Source: JAALKW01 sp963974485 (lineage in GTDB: Bacteria > Pseudomonadota > Gammaproteobacteria > Legionellales > Legionellaceae). From it: a stretch of DNA of 64,000 nt. The stretch covers positions 124,001-188,000 of the forward strand of contig CAXBBS010000001.1 of assembly GCA_963974485.1 (NCBI GenBank), read 5' to 3'. The position numbers were made by a program, and so were the translations under genes. Within the stretch, counting starts at the first letter, position 1. Every line of letters starts with the position of its first letter. The notes beneath the pieces are model-generated. The model saw only the letters and a list, made by a program, of their open reading frames with translations. It was not told where the DNA came from and did no database searches. This document shows, in pieces, positions 8,904-18,279 of this stretch.

Positions 8904-9763
8904 ATTTTGACTCATCTAGGTCTATTACAAAATGTGATATTGATATTAATGGGTTATTGTCTAATTGCGAAATAGCAGCCAATAACAGCACACTCGATAA
9001 GCCAAATGATGTAACGATCAACTCAAGCAAGACAATCTTGTATGCATCAAATCAAGGCGACAAAACCATACAAATTTGTCGTATTGCCCCCCTCACAGGA
9101 GCGCTGGATTGCACAAACTCAGGAGATATTGATATATCAAGAGTCAACATACAGGGTATTGTTATTAATGCTGATAATAGCCTGCTCTATGTAGCAAACG
9201 CTAATGGTGAAATCCTCCAGTGCCCCATCAGCGAAGATGGCCTGACGGTAAGTGCATGTACAACTTCTGCTTCATCAATAACAAATACGCCTTTACAAAT
9301 AACCATCAATACTGCAGGAACGGTGGTGTATGTTGTCGGAGAGACGGAAACCATTCAATGCTCTGTAACCAACTCACCAGAACAAGGAAATTTAGGGGCA
9401 TGTAAAAATGTCAATATAAATCCAGCGGACTACCCCAACAACGGGAGAGGCATTGCCATCGATAGCAACGATGCGTATGCCTACATCAGCGGGTTAAGCT
9501 CTATCACAGGATGTGAAATTGATAGTGGAACCGGTGACTTCATCAACTGTGCTCGCGTGAACTCCGTCACTCTGGGAGAGGGGCGAGGGCTCAGCGTGAA
9601 TTCAACCAACACCTATGTTTATACTGGTAGAGGCGATAGCGTCGACGATGATGGAACCTTTATTGGACGTTGTGATATTTCAAATGGCACCGTCTCGAAC
9701 TGTATTACTACAGGAAATAATAACTTAGGCGTAACATCTTATGGTATTGGGTTGATTCAATAA
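8390..9763 (+). CDS. Secreted Cys-pair repeat (propeller-like) protein, copy 2
   Basis: Paralogue of the preceding gene, 27 bases downstream on the same strand. It has 22 extra residues before the signal peptide core (MTQINGLSLLMLKIKHPQTS...), which accounts for all of the length difference (457 against 435). Signal cleavage is likely near residue 44 (LVHA then SSKP). The N-terminal domain differs from copy 1 at only a handful of positions, while the six repeats have diverged but keep every Cys pair: 182/193, 230/241, 278/290, 324/338, 375/387 and 428/438. An alternative start closer to the signal core is possible but no ATG is available there. Function unknown. Confidence 0.68.
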   Translation: MTQINGLSLLMLKIKHPQTSLLKFIPKILCVLLYAWSTTSLVHASSKPTFLIAPISINTISLDQYSVATMQYRVTNQTSITRQLTMVPVRGISITPTQPGDCTSPFTLDPQQSCILRLIVNGASIPNTVTRGPEICKTQPNSNTPDPFLCAEPSKAGSFDIIKRATVAYTANFDSSRSITKCDIDINGLLSNCEIAANNSTLDKPNDVTINSSKTILYASNQGDKTIQICRIAPLTGALDCTNSGDIDISRVNIQGIVINADNSLLYVANANGEILQCPISEDGLTVSACTTSASSITNTPLQITINTAGTVVYVVGETETIQCSVTNSPEQGNLGACKNVNINPADYPNNGRGIAIDSNDAYAYISGLSSITGCEIDSGTGDFINCARVNSVTLGEGRGLSVNSTNTYVYTGRGDSVDDDGTFIGRCDISNGTVSNCITTGNNNLGVTSYGIGLIQ

Positions 9764-9787
9764 AATGCAGCAAGAAGGAGAGCCACG

Positions 9788-10852
9788 ATGCTCCATGATT
9801 TACAGACCCGCGTACAAAAAATAGGGCAACCTCCGGGAACCATGCTCTATACCGGTCGTCATTCAGGAAAAACTTTATTAACCAAAATCGTTTATTCTGA
9901 ACATGATTTCCATTGCGTTCAAGGCAAGACATTAGAAGACATCGCATTATCCAAAGAACAACCAGGGATGACCTGGATCCAAGTAATTGGATTAAAAAAT
10001 ATCAAATTAATTGAACAGTTAACAAAAATATATAATATTCATGCTTTAACCGGTGAAGATATTTTAAACGTCCATCAACGCCCTAAGGTTGAAGAGTTTA
10101 AAGAATATGTATTTATTACCCTGCCTTTATTTGTAAAAAACAAAAAAAATCATGACTTAAATACCGATCAAATCAGCTTTGTTTTAGGGAAAAATTTCTT
10201 AATTTCTTTTCAAGAGCATGACAGCAATATATTTCAGGCGGTCATCCAACGCTTACAAGGTACGTCCAACCAGCGATTACGACAACAAGGCTGTGATTAT
10301 TTAGCCTATCGACTCATGGATACGGTGGTTGATGATTACTTTCTTGTCCTCGAAGAGGTCGGAGAAAAAATAGCTCAAATAGAAGAAAATATCGTTACAA
10401 ACCCCGAGCCACAATGCTCTCATGAACTTCATCGAATAAAGCAACAACTCATGTCATTACGTAAATCAATTTGGCCGACACGCGAAGCGATTAGTCATTT
10501 ATTACAGATTGAAAATACCTGGGTTACGTCTTTTACTCGAGTGTATTTACGTGATTTGTACGATCATGTTGTGCAAACCCTGGATATGATTGAAACGTTT
10601 CGTGACATCGTGGGTGGTATGGTCGATATTTATTTATCGAGCTTAGCTAATCGCCTCAATGAGGTAATGAAAACGTTAACCATTATTGCAACGATATTCA
10701 TACCGATCACGTTTGTAACAGGCCTTTTTGGGATGAATTTTGCGTTTATGCCGATACTTAATTGGCGGTGGGGATTTTATGCGACGCTTGGCGTCATGGG
10801 CTGCAGTGTACTCTTGATGCTGAATTACTTTCGCAGGAAAAAATGGTTGTAA
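9788..10852 (+). CDS. corA: CorA-family magnesium/divalent cation transporter
   Basis: Inner-membrane Mg2+ (or Co2+/Ni2+) channel of the CorA family. The 354-residue protein has the large cytoplasmic N-terminal domain (ALTGEDILNVHQRPKVEEF is characteristic), a long helical stalk, and two C-terminal membrane helices. The GMN selectivity motif is at residues 315-317, at the end of the first helix. The positively charged tail (RRKKWL) fits the inside orientation. AAGGAG lies nine bases before the ATG. It lies 24 bases after the repeat-protein pair and may be co-transcribed with it, but I see no functional link. Confidence 0.92.
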   Translation: MLHDLQTRVQKIGQPPGTMLYTGRHSGKTLLTKIVYSEHDFHCVQGKTLEDIALSKEQPGMTWIQVIGLKNIKLIEQLTKIYNIHALTGEDILNVHQRPKVEEFKEYVFITLPLFVKNKKNHDLNTDQISFVLGKNFLISFQEHDSNIFQAVIQRLQGTSNQRLRQQGCDYLAYRLMDTVVDDYFLVLEEVGEKIAQIEENIVTNPEPQCSHELHRIKQQLMSLRKSIWPTREAISHLLQIENTWVTSFTRVYLRDLYDHVVQTLDMIETFRDIVGGMVDIYLSSLANRLNEVMKTLTIIATIFIPITFVTGLFGMNFAFMPILNWRWGFYATLGVMGCSVLLMLNYFRRKKWL

Positions 10853-10884
10853 TTAATACATACTTAACCGTATAGGACAAAACT

Positions 10885-12684
10885 ATGACCAACCATGATA
10901 GCAAACTCCCTTCGACACATTTTGCCTTTATATGGTATTTCTTGCGTGACTACAAACTGGCTGTCGTCATCGTTATCTGTCTCGCCATCGCCGCGGGTTT
11001 CTGGGGACCATTTAATAGCATCCTCATCAAAAATGTTATCAACCTTTTACCTGAAATTCACAACGACGATGCATCAATTCTTGTGCTACCTGTCAGCCTT
11101 ATAGTTCTTAATTTCATCATATTTGATAACGTAACATGGCGAGGAATAACTTACCTCCACAGTAAATATGTTCCAGACATGATGAACCGCATCACAGGCA
11201 CATTAATGACCTATATTCTTGGGCAGTCACATCAATTTTTTGAAGATAATTTTTCAGGACAGATAGCAAAAAAAATCACGAACTTAGCCGACGGAACCGA
11301 AAAATTAATCACCTCCATTGCATCTAATTTTTTGAATGGCGCGTCTTTACTGCTGACCGCATTCATCACGGCTTATTTCGTAAATCCGATATTTTTCTTT
11401 ATCCTTATTACATGGCTTGTTCTTTTTTCAGGTGTAAGCCTTGTCTTGTCGAAAAAATTTATCGTGCTCGCTCATGCGCAAACCGCGGCAGAATCACTTG
11501 TTGTCGGCGAGCTCGTAGATACATTAGCTAACCAAAGTAATGTCCGACTTTTTGCCAACAAAACGTATGAAAGTCTTCGAATGGTTCCTTTTTTTAATAA
11601 GCAACGACAAACTTACCAAAACACCTATTTTTATGCCGTCATGATGCACTCGGTCCAGGGAGGTATGATCGCCATGATGCTCGCAGCTTCAGCTTATTTT
11701 TTAGTCCATTTGTATAGTCAACACTTGGTTACTATCGGTGATTTCGCATTAATCTTTGGACTTACGCTAGAAACAGGTCATAAGATGTGGTCCGTGCTAT
11801 CAAAAATTGATGATTTTAATAAAGCGGCCGGTAAATGCAAACAAAGTTTATTTTCGCTCATGTCACCTCTTAATATCACTGATAAACCAGATGCCAAACA
11901 ACTACAATGCACAAAAGGACACATATCTTTTTCAAATATCAAATTCAATTACCAAACAACAGCATCTATTTTTCACAAACAATCCGTTGATATTCAATCA
12001 GGGCAACGTGTGGGGCTGGTGGGTTATTCAGGTAGTGGAAAATCCACCTTTGTCAATTTGATATTACGCCTCCACGATGTTATGGATGGCGCAATACACA
12101 TTGATAGACAAGATATTCGTGATGTCACCCAAGATTCGCTTCATAGAAGTATTGCGATGATCCCACAAGACCCCGGTCGTTTTCACAGAACACTGATGGA
12201 GAATATTCGTTATGGTAGGATTGATGCCACAGATGAGGAAGTGATTGATGCATCTAAGAAAGCACACGCACATGAGTTTATCATCAAACTCCCTGATGGC
12301 TACAATTCGCGGGTTGGTGAGCGCGGCACCAGACTATCCGGTGGACAACGCCAACGCATCGCGATAGCTAAAGCCATCCTCAAGAATGCGCCGATTCTTA
12401 TTCTTGATGAAGCAACATCACACATTGACTCGATTAGCGAAACATTAATTCAAGAGAGCCTTTGCAAGCTCATGCAAAATAAAACAACGTTGATTATTGC
12501 TCACCGCTTATCGACGTTACTGCATATGGATCGTATTCTCGTCTTTGATCAAGGCCGGATTATTGAAGATGGTACACATGATGAATTATTAGTAAACGCT
12601 GGCCTTTATAAAAAGCTTTGGGATGCCCAAATAGGTGGTTTTTTAGCTGACACGCGTGAATCACTTAAAGATGATGAGTTATAA
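10885..12684 (+). CDS. ABC exporter, fused permease and ATPase (half transporter)
   Basis: One subunit of a homodimeric or heterodimeric type I ABC exporter. Roughly residues 20-310 contain six membrane helices and about 340-590 the nucleotide-binding domain. Visible motifs: Walker A GYSGSGKST (380-388), Q-loop in IAMIPQDPGRF, signature LSGGQ (484-488), Walker B ILILDEA (504-510) and the H-loop His540. The substrate cannot be read from sequence; relatives export lipids, peptides or drugs. It is 33 bases after corA. No partner half transporter or membrane fusion protein is adjacent, so a homodimer is the simplest reading. Confidence 0.88.
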   Translation: MTNHDSKLPSTHFAFIWYFLRDYKLAVVIVICLAIAAGFWGPFNSILIKNVINLLPEIHNDDASILVLPVSLIVLNFIIFDNVTWRGITYLHSKYVPDMMNRITGTLMTYILGQSHQFFEDNFSGQIAKKITNLADGTEKLITSIASNFLNGASLLLTAFITAYFVNPIFFFILITWLVLFSGVSLVLSKKFIVLAHAQTAAESLVVGELVDTLANQSNVRLFANKTYESLRMVPFFNKQRQTYQNTYFYAVMMHSVQGGMIAMMLAASAYFLVHLYSQHLVTIGDFALIFGLTLETGHKMWSVLSKIDDFNKAAGKCKQSLFSLMSPLNITDKPDAKQLQCTKGHISFSNIKFNYQTTASIFHKQSVDIQSGQRVGLVGYSGSGKSTFVNLILRLHDVMDGAIHIDRQDIRDVTQDSLHRSIAMIPQDPGRFHRTLMENIRYGRIDATDEEVIDASKKAHAHEFIIKLPDGYNSRVGERGTRLSGGQRQRIAIAKAILKNAPILILDEATSHIDSISETLIQESLCKLMQNKTTLIIAHRLSTLLHMDRILVFDQGRIIEDGTHDELLVNAGLYKKLWDAQIGGFLADTRESLKDDEL

Positions 12685-12752
12685 TTGTTCGTCACACGAT
12701 CTTATTGTATGCTGAGTTTATATTTTTATCTTCAGGCAGGCACGCAGACAAC

Positions 12753-14765
12753 ATGAATACACTTCCCAATTTCTCAAAATTTGACCCGGAAAATTTTCCC
12801 GAGCAATTTAAATCCTTGCTTAAGCATAACTTAAACACGATAGATGCCTTGCTTGAAACCAACACACTAGCACCCACGTGGGATACACTCATGCATCCCT
12901 TAGATGATCTCGATGACGCGCTTTCAAAAGCCTGGTCACCACTCGCGCACTTAAATGCCGTGATGCACTCACCCGAGTTACGTGAAGCATACCAAGCCTG
13001 CCTCCCTGAATTAAGCGCCTATGAATCGGCGATTCATCATAACCAAGCTTTATTTCAAGCCATCCAAGCGCTGGATACAAAGCAACTTGATGCTACCCAA
13101 CAAAAAATTATTGCTGATACATTGCGTGATTTTGAACTCGCCGGTGTCGCCCTGCCTCATGAGCAACAAGAACGTTTTGAAGCCATCAACACCCGTTTGG
13201 CTGAGCTTTCGAATCAATTTGATAATAACGTGCTAGACGCAGTAGCGGCCTATTCACTTCATATCACCGATAAAACCAAGCTTACGGGCCTACCCGGGCA
13301 TGCCATACAGCGTGCAGCGGCCTGCGCTAAAGAGAAAAATCTCGAGGGCTGGATACTTAATTTAGAAATCCCATGCTATCTCGCTGTGATTACTTATGCT
13401 GACAATCGTGATCTGCGACAGACCATGCACGAGGCCTACGCCACACGTGCTTCAGAGTTAGGTCCTAACGCAACACAATTTGATAACACGAATTTAATTC
13501 ACGAAATTTTAGCCTTACGGCATGAAAAATCTCAACTCTTAGGCTTCAAAAATTATGCTGAACGCTCACTGGCCACAAAAATGGCACAAACACCGGCCCA
13601 TGTTTTTGAATTTATCTCAAACCTTGCAACACGCGTCTTGCCCCAAGCAAAGCACGACGTCGAGGCACTCAAGCACTTTGCGCTCAAGCACTGTGAACTC
13701 AAAAATCTTGAACCCTGGGATGTAAGCTACGTATCTCAAAAGAAAAAAGAAGCTGAATATGCCTTGAACGACGAAGCACTGCGCCCTTACTTTCCGTTGC
13801 CACAGGTCATGAACGGTATGTTTGATACCATCCAAAAGCTCTACGGCATACATCTTACAGACATCACGGCATCCGTCGATACTTGGCATGCTGACGTCCA
13901 AGTCTACGCGCTACGCGATGAAGAGCAGACGCTGCGGGGCTATGTGTACATGGATTTATTCGCGCGTCCTAACAAGCGTGGCGGGGCCTGGATGGATGAC
14001 GCACAAAGTCGTCGAAAATGCGCGAACGGCGATATCCAGCTACCTATTGCTTTTTTAACCTGTAATTTTGCAAAATCTGAGACCTATCCTGTACCTACGT
14101 TATCACACGATGAAGTCGTGACACTCTTTCATGAAATGGGGCACTGCTTGCATCATCTTTTAACCCAAGTGGATTATTTAGGTGCCTCAGGTATTCACGG
14201 GGTTGAATGGGACGCCGTTGAGCTACCCAGCCAATTTTTTGAAAACTTTTGCTGGGATCCTATTGCGCTCAAACAATTATCGGCACATGTCGAAACACAT
14301 CATCCCTTACCCGATGATTTGTTCAATGCCCTGCTTGCCTCAAAACAATTTCAAGCCGGCTTACATCTCATTCGACAACTCGAATTCTCATGGTTTGATT
14401 TCTTGCTGCACTCAGCCTACCCCGGCGAGCAAACTGACTGGATTACCCAAGCGCTTAATCAAGTCCGTGAAACAACGCAAGTGCTGCCACAAGCAGCTTA
14501 CAACCGCTCTCCACAGAGTTTTTCTCATATTTTTGCTGGTGGTTATGCCGCAGGCTATTACAGCTATCTTTGGGCCGAGATGCTCTCAAGTGATGCGTTT
14601 GCACGTTTTGAAGAAGAAGGCGTATTTAATGCAGAGACAGGCCGTGATTTTCTCGATTGCGTCTTAGCTGTCGGAAGCTCTCAGACAGCCAGTGACTTTT
14701 TCCAAAAATTTCGTGGACGAGAAGCCACACCCGATGCGTTTCTCAGACATCACGGTATTAACTAA
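12753..14765 (+). CDS. prlC: Oligopeptidase A (M3 zinc metallopeptidase)
   Basis: Cytosolic peptidase that degrades short peptides, including cleaved signal peptides. From the ATG at 12753 it is 670 residues, close to E. coli oligopeptidase A (680). The zinc site is HEMGH at residues 460-464, with the third ligand Glu490 in WDAVELPSQFFENF. The thimet-family segment FAGGYAAGYYSYLWAEM is present near the C-terminus. An upstream in-frame ATG at 12705 would add 16 residues that match nothing in the family. It overlaps the glutathione peroxidase start by one base (TAATG). Confidence 0.93.
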   Translation: MNTLPNFSKFDPENFPEQFKSLLKHNLNTIDALLETNTLAPTWDTLMHPLDDLDDALSKAWSPLAHLNAVMHSPELREAYQACLPELSAYESAIHHNQALFQAIQALDTKQLDATQQKIIADTLRDFELAGVALPHEQQERFEAINTRLAELSNQFDNNVLDAVAAYSLHITDKTKLTGLPGHAIQRAAACAKEKNLEGWILNLEIPCYLAVITYADNRDLRQTMHEAYATRASELGPNATQFDNTNLIHEILALRHEKSQLLGFKNYAERSLATKMAQTPAHVFEFISNLATRVLPQAKHDVEALKHFALKHCELKNLEPWDVSYVSQKKKEAEYALNDEALRPYFPLPQVMNGMFDTIQKLYGIHLTDITASVDTWHADVQVYALRDEEQTLRGYVYMDLFARPNKRGGAWMDDAQSRRKCANGDIQLPIAFLTCNFAKSETYPVPTLSHDEVVTLFHEMGHCLHHLLTQVDYLGASGIHGVEWDAVELPSQFFENFCWDPIALKQLSAHVETHHPLPDDLFNALLASKQFQAGLHLIRQLEFSWFDFLLHSAYPGEQTDWITQALNQVRETTQVLPQAAYNRSPQSFSHIFAGGYAAGYYSYLWAEMLSSDAFARFEEEGVFNAETGRDFLDCVLAVGSSQTASDFFQKFRGREATPDAFLRHHGIN

Positions 14766-15262
14766 TGCAGGCGTCAGACGAGCTGTACACCATTCCATTT
14801 AAAACCATCGATGGTGAAACAACCACACTTGCCCCGTACCGGGGCGAGATTTTGTTGATTATCAACGTTGCGAGCCGATGTGGTTTTACGTCGCAATATC
14901 AAGATTTAGAAGCGCTTCACCAAGCCTATGCTAAGCAAGGCGTACGTATATTAGGATTTCCTTGTAATCAATTTTTAAACCAAGAGCCGGGTGATGCCAG
15001 CGCAATTAAGAAATTCACAACCTCATGTTTTCGAATTACATTTCCGTTATTTGAAAAACTATGTGTGAAAGGCTCCAAACAGGCGCCGCTTTATGCTTAT
15101 TTAGCCAAACATATCGAGAAAAAGCCTTGGATATTTGTCCCGTGGAATTTCACAAAGATTTTAATAGATAGAGACGGGCGTGTACTTCAGCAATTTTTGC
15201 CAACCACGAAGATATCCGTGGTTAGCAAAAAAATTAATGCTTTATTAAAGCAGATTACATAG
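14765..15262 (+). CDS. Glutathione peroxidase-family thiol peroxidase (Cys type)
   Basis: Reduces hydrogen peroxide or lipid hydroperoxides, probably in the cytoplasm since no signal peptide is seen. The 165-residue protein has the family elements VASRCGFT with Cys39 in the selenocysteine position, GFPCNQFLNQEPG with Gln73, and Trp127/Asn128 in PWNFTKILID, giving the Cys-Gln-Trp active site. Bacterial members of this kind often use thioredoxin rather than glutathione. It is translationally coupled to prlC and its 3' end overlaps the convergent cyoD by 8 bases. Confidence 0.92.
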   Translation: MQASDELYTIPFKTIDGETTTLAPYRGEILLIINVASRCGFTSQYQDLEALHQAYAKQGVRILGFPCNQFLNQEPGDASAIKKFTTSCFRITFPLFEKLCVKGSKQAPLYAYLAKHIEKKPWIFVPWNFTKILIDRDGRVLQQFLPTTKISVVSKKINALLKQIT

Positions 15263-15608
15263 ACATCGCGTTCATGCCCATTTTTTCGTACAAGTTAAAC
15301 ATAATCCACATCGTTCCAATCACCAATACCCCGGTCATCAGCACAGTAAACATAAAGCTTATAAGATTCCATGAGGAGTTTGATCGTGGGTTCAAATGCA
15401 GAAAAAACACAGTTTGAACTAAGAACTGAACAATCGCGAGAATCCCTACAGTCAAATACAGTGCTTTCGGGGCCATTGCTCCCGAATAAACACAATAAAA
15501 AGACAGCAGAGTAACCGCGATCGACAACACAAAACCTATAATATAGGATTGGTGCGTGCCGTAGGAGGCGCCTGTATCGATATCAAAATCAGATTCATGT
15601 GTGGTCAT
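15255..15608 (-). CDS. cyoD: Cytochrome bo quinol oxidase subunit IV
   Basis: Small accessory subunit of the proton-pumping ubiquinol oxidase, thought to help assemble the CuB centre. The 117-residue protein has three membrane helices after a short polar head (MTTHESDFD). The HLNPRSNSSWNLISFMFT segment between helices two and three is family-typical. It starts one base after the cyoC stop. No cyoE (haem O synthase) follows; the next gene, gpx, is on the opposite strand and overlaps the cyoD 3' end. Confidence 0.93.
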   Translation of the reverse strand: MTTHESDFDIDTGASYGTHQSYIIGFVLSIAVTLLSFYCVYSGAMAPKALYLTVGILAIVQFLVQTVFFLHLNPRSNSSWNLISFMFTVLMTGVLVIGTMWIMFNLYEKMGMNAMSM

Positions 15609-15609
15609 G

Positions 15610-16209
15610 TTATATAGCTCCCATCAAATAGACGACTGAAAAAACAAAAATCCAAACAATATCCAAGAAATGCCAAAACAATCCTAGGCACGTAAGTTTT
15701 GTTTTTGTCTCTGGCGTAATGCCATGCTTATTAATTTGATATATAACCGATAACATCCAAATAAGCCCTGCTGTTACATGCAAACCGTGCGTGCCAACCA
15801 ATGTAAAGAAGGATGACAAAAAGGCGCTTGTGGCCCATGTATGTCCTTCTATATACAGATGATAAAACTCATGCATCTCCATGGCAATAAAGCACAGGCC
15901 CAATATAAACGTCACCCACATCCAACGCGTTACGATGGCCGTATTATTACTGCTGTTGCGTGCAAGCATCGCCAGGCCGAACGTAAAGCTACTCGTCAAG
16001 AGCATCATGGTTTCAACTAGCACAAACGGCAAGCTAAACAATTCTTTCGCGTGTGGACCACCAAACGTATGGGTATGGAACACGGCATACACCGCAAATA
16101 ACGTCGCAAATAAGAGACAGTCCGTCATAATGTACATCCAAAAACCGAATACATTTTTAGAGCCATCAAAGTGATGCGCGTGCGCTTCTTTTGTCAATGT
16201 TTGATTCAT
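15610..16209 (-). CDS. cyoC: Cytochrome bo quinol oxidase subunit III
   Basis: Membrane subunit III of the quinol oxidase. The 199 residues form five hydrophobic segments, as expected for CyoC, which lacks the first two helices of mitochondrial subunit III. Conserved pieces include FGFWMYIMTDCLLFATLFA, MLLTSSFTFGLAMLA and GTHGLHVTAGLIWM, plus the C-terminal FWHFLDIVWIFVF. Its ATG overlaps the cyoB stop by 4 bases (ATGA). Confidence 0.95.
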   Translation of the reverse strand: MNQTLTKEAHAHHFDGSKNVFGFWMYIMTDCLLFATLFAVYAVFHTHTFGGPHAKELFSLPFVLVETMMLLTSSFTFGLAMLARNSSNNTAIVTRWMWVTFILGLCFIAMEMHEFYHLYIEGHTWATSAFLSSFFTLVGTHGLHVTAGLIWMLSVIYQINKHGITPETKTKLTCLGLFWHFLDIVWIFVFSVVYLMGAI

Positions 16210-18245
16210 GATTTCACTCTCAAAAGATCTTGTTTATATTTCATTTCTGTTGCTTCAACATCAGATGCTTTCACATAATAATCCGTGTCGTAATCAAGCG
16301 ACCGAATAATCAATGTCGCAATTGTCGCCGTCAACCCAACGATTGCAAGCCACCAAATATGCCATACCATCGCAAAGCCAAAGATAAAGGAGAATATACC
16401 GATGATAAAACCTACAGAAGTATCTCTTGGCATATGAATATCTTGGTACACGGTTTGTTCTGCTTTAGGTTTGCCTTCAATATCCAAACCTTTTTCTTTT
16501 TGCTCCCAAAAAGCATCAATACTTGTCACAACAGGCGTATGAGCAAAGTTATAGAACGGAGCAGGAGAAGACATCGCCCACTCAAGCGTACGGCCATTCC
16601 ATGGATCACCGGTGACATCAAGATAGCCCTCTTTGTTTTTATTTTTAAGGCTTACAATAATTTGAAGCACTTGAAAAACAACACCCAAAGCAATAATACC
16701 CGCACCAATCGCCGCAGCAATTAAAAACGGTTGGAATCCTGTGGCAGCATCATAATGATACATACGACGCGTCATGCCCAATCCACCGACGATATAAATA
16801 GGAACAAACGCTACGAAGAACCCAACAAGCCAGCACCAAAAAGCACATTTGCCTAGTTTTTCATTTAATCTGAAACCAAACAGCTTAGGACACCAGTACG
16901 TTAACCCAGCAAAATAGCCAAAAACAACACCCCCAATAATTGTGTTATGGAAATGGGCTACTAAAAACGAGCTATTATGTGCTTGGAAATCAATGCCAGG
17001 AATCGCTAACATCACACCGGTCATGCCGCCGATGGTAAATGTCACAAAGAAGCCCATGAGCCAATACATCGGTGAAGTAAACGTAATGCGACCCCGATAC
17101 ATGGTAAACAACCAGTTGAAGACCTTCACACCTGTAGGTATGGAGATAATCATGGTCAGAATCCCGAACACGGCATTCACATTAGCTCCAGCTCCCATGG
17201 TAAAGAAGTGGTGAGCCCAAACAATAAACGATAAGAACGTAATCGCTACCGTCGCCCATACCATGGTTGCATAACCAAACAATGGCTTCTTCGAAAACGT
17301 TGCAACAATTTCAGAATACACACCAAAAGCTGGCAGAACTAAGATATAAACTTCAGGGTGTCCCCAAATCCAAATCAAATTAACATACATCATTTGATCG
17401 CCACCGAAGCTGGTGGTGAAAAAATGCATATCCATATAACGGTCTAAACCGAGCAAAGCCAAACTCACGGTTAACACCGGGAAAACCAGCATCACTAAAA
17501 TAGATGAGCACAAAGCTGTCCACGTAAAAATTGGCATCTTCATTAAGTTCATGCCTGGGCAACGCATCTTAATGATCGTTACAAAAAAGTTTATTCCAGA
17601 CAGTAATGAACCAATACCCGAGATTTGAATAGCCCAGATATAATAATCCATGCCAACCGATGGACTGTAAGCGAGCTCAGAAAACGGTGGGTATGCAAGC
17701 CAACCCGCATGAGCAAAATCACCAATCAATAACGACACGTTAGCAAGCAACGCACCGGCAACAAAAAGCCAGAAACTCACGGCATTCATCATCGGAAATG
17801 CGACATCGCGCGCCCCAATTTGCAGTGGCACAAGCAAATTGAACAAAGCAAACATGAGCGGCATGGCCACAAAGAAAATCATGATCACGCCATGCGCTGT
17901 AAAAATCTGGTCGAAATGCTCAGGAATAAGATAACCGGTTGAGGCTCCTGAAGACAGCGCTTGCTGGATCCGCATCATCACCGCATCTGAAAATCCTCTG
18001 AACAACATCACAAGAGCAACAATGAGATACATCGCGGCAATACGCTTATGATCGACCGTTACGACCCATTCTTTCCAGAGATAGGTCCACTTTTTGAAAT
18101 AGGTGATCCCACCAACAACGGCAACACCCGCAAGTACAATAAAAGCCAGCATCGTAAAAATAATAATCTGCTGACTCACCGGCTCATAAAGATAAGGAAA
18201 AACTTCCTTCAGATTACTTAACTTACCTATTAATGCATATAACAT
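16206..18245 (-). CDS. cyoB: Cytochrome bo quinol oxidase subunit I
   Basis: Catalytic subunit carrying low-spin haem b, the haem o3-CuB centre and the proton channels. The 679-residue length matches E. coli CyoB (663). Landmarks: TAHGVIMIFFVAMP (haem ligand His), WGHPEVYILVLPAFG (CuB His and the cross-linked Tyr), WAHHFFTMG (two CuB His), and AHFHNTIIGG (haem ligands). The C-terminal extension of about 150 residues after the common oxidase core is a CyoB feature. AAGGA lies seven bases before the ATG. Second gene of cyoABCD. Confidence 0.97.
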   Translation of the reverse strand: MLYALIGKLSNLKEVFPYLYEPVSQQIIIFTMLAFIVLAGVAVVGGITYFKKWTYLWKEWVVTVDHKRIAAMYLIVALVMLFRGFSDAVMMRIQQALSSGASTGYLIPEHFDQIFTAHGVIMIFFVAMPLMFALFNLLVPLQIGARDVAFPMMNAVSFWLFVAGALLANVSLLIGDFAHAGWLAYPPFSELAYSPSVGMDYYIWAIQISGIGSLLSGINFFVTIIKMRCPGMNLMKMPIFTWTALCSSILVMLVFPVLTVSLALLGLDRYMDMHFFTTSFGGDQMMYVNLIWIWGHPEVYILVLPAFGVYSEIVATFSKKPLFGYATMVWATVAITFLSFIVWAHHFFTMGAGANVNAVFGILTMIISIPTGVKVFNWLFTMYRGRITFTSPMYWLMGFFVTFTIGGMTGVMLAIPGIDFQAHNSSFLVAHFHNTIIGGVVFGYFAGLTYWCPKLFGFRLNEKLGKCAFWCWLVGFFVAFVPIYIVGGLGMTRRMYHYDAATGFQPFLIAAAIGAGIIALGVVFQVLQIIVSLKNKNKEGYLDVTGDPWNGRTLEWAMSSPAPFYNFAHTPVVTSIDAFWEQKEKGLDIEGKPKAEQTVYQDIHMPRDTSVGFIIGIFSFIFGFAMVWHIWWLAIVGLTATIATLIIRSLDYDTDYYVKASDVEATEMKYKQDLLRVKS

Positions 18246-18279
18246 GGAACTTTCCTTTTTTTAAGATTTACGCTCGTTC

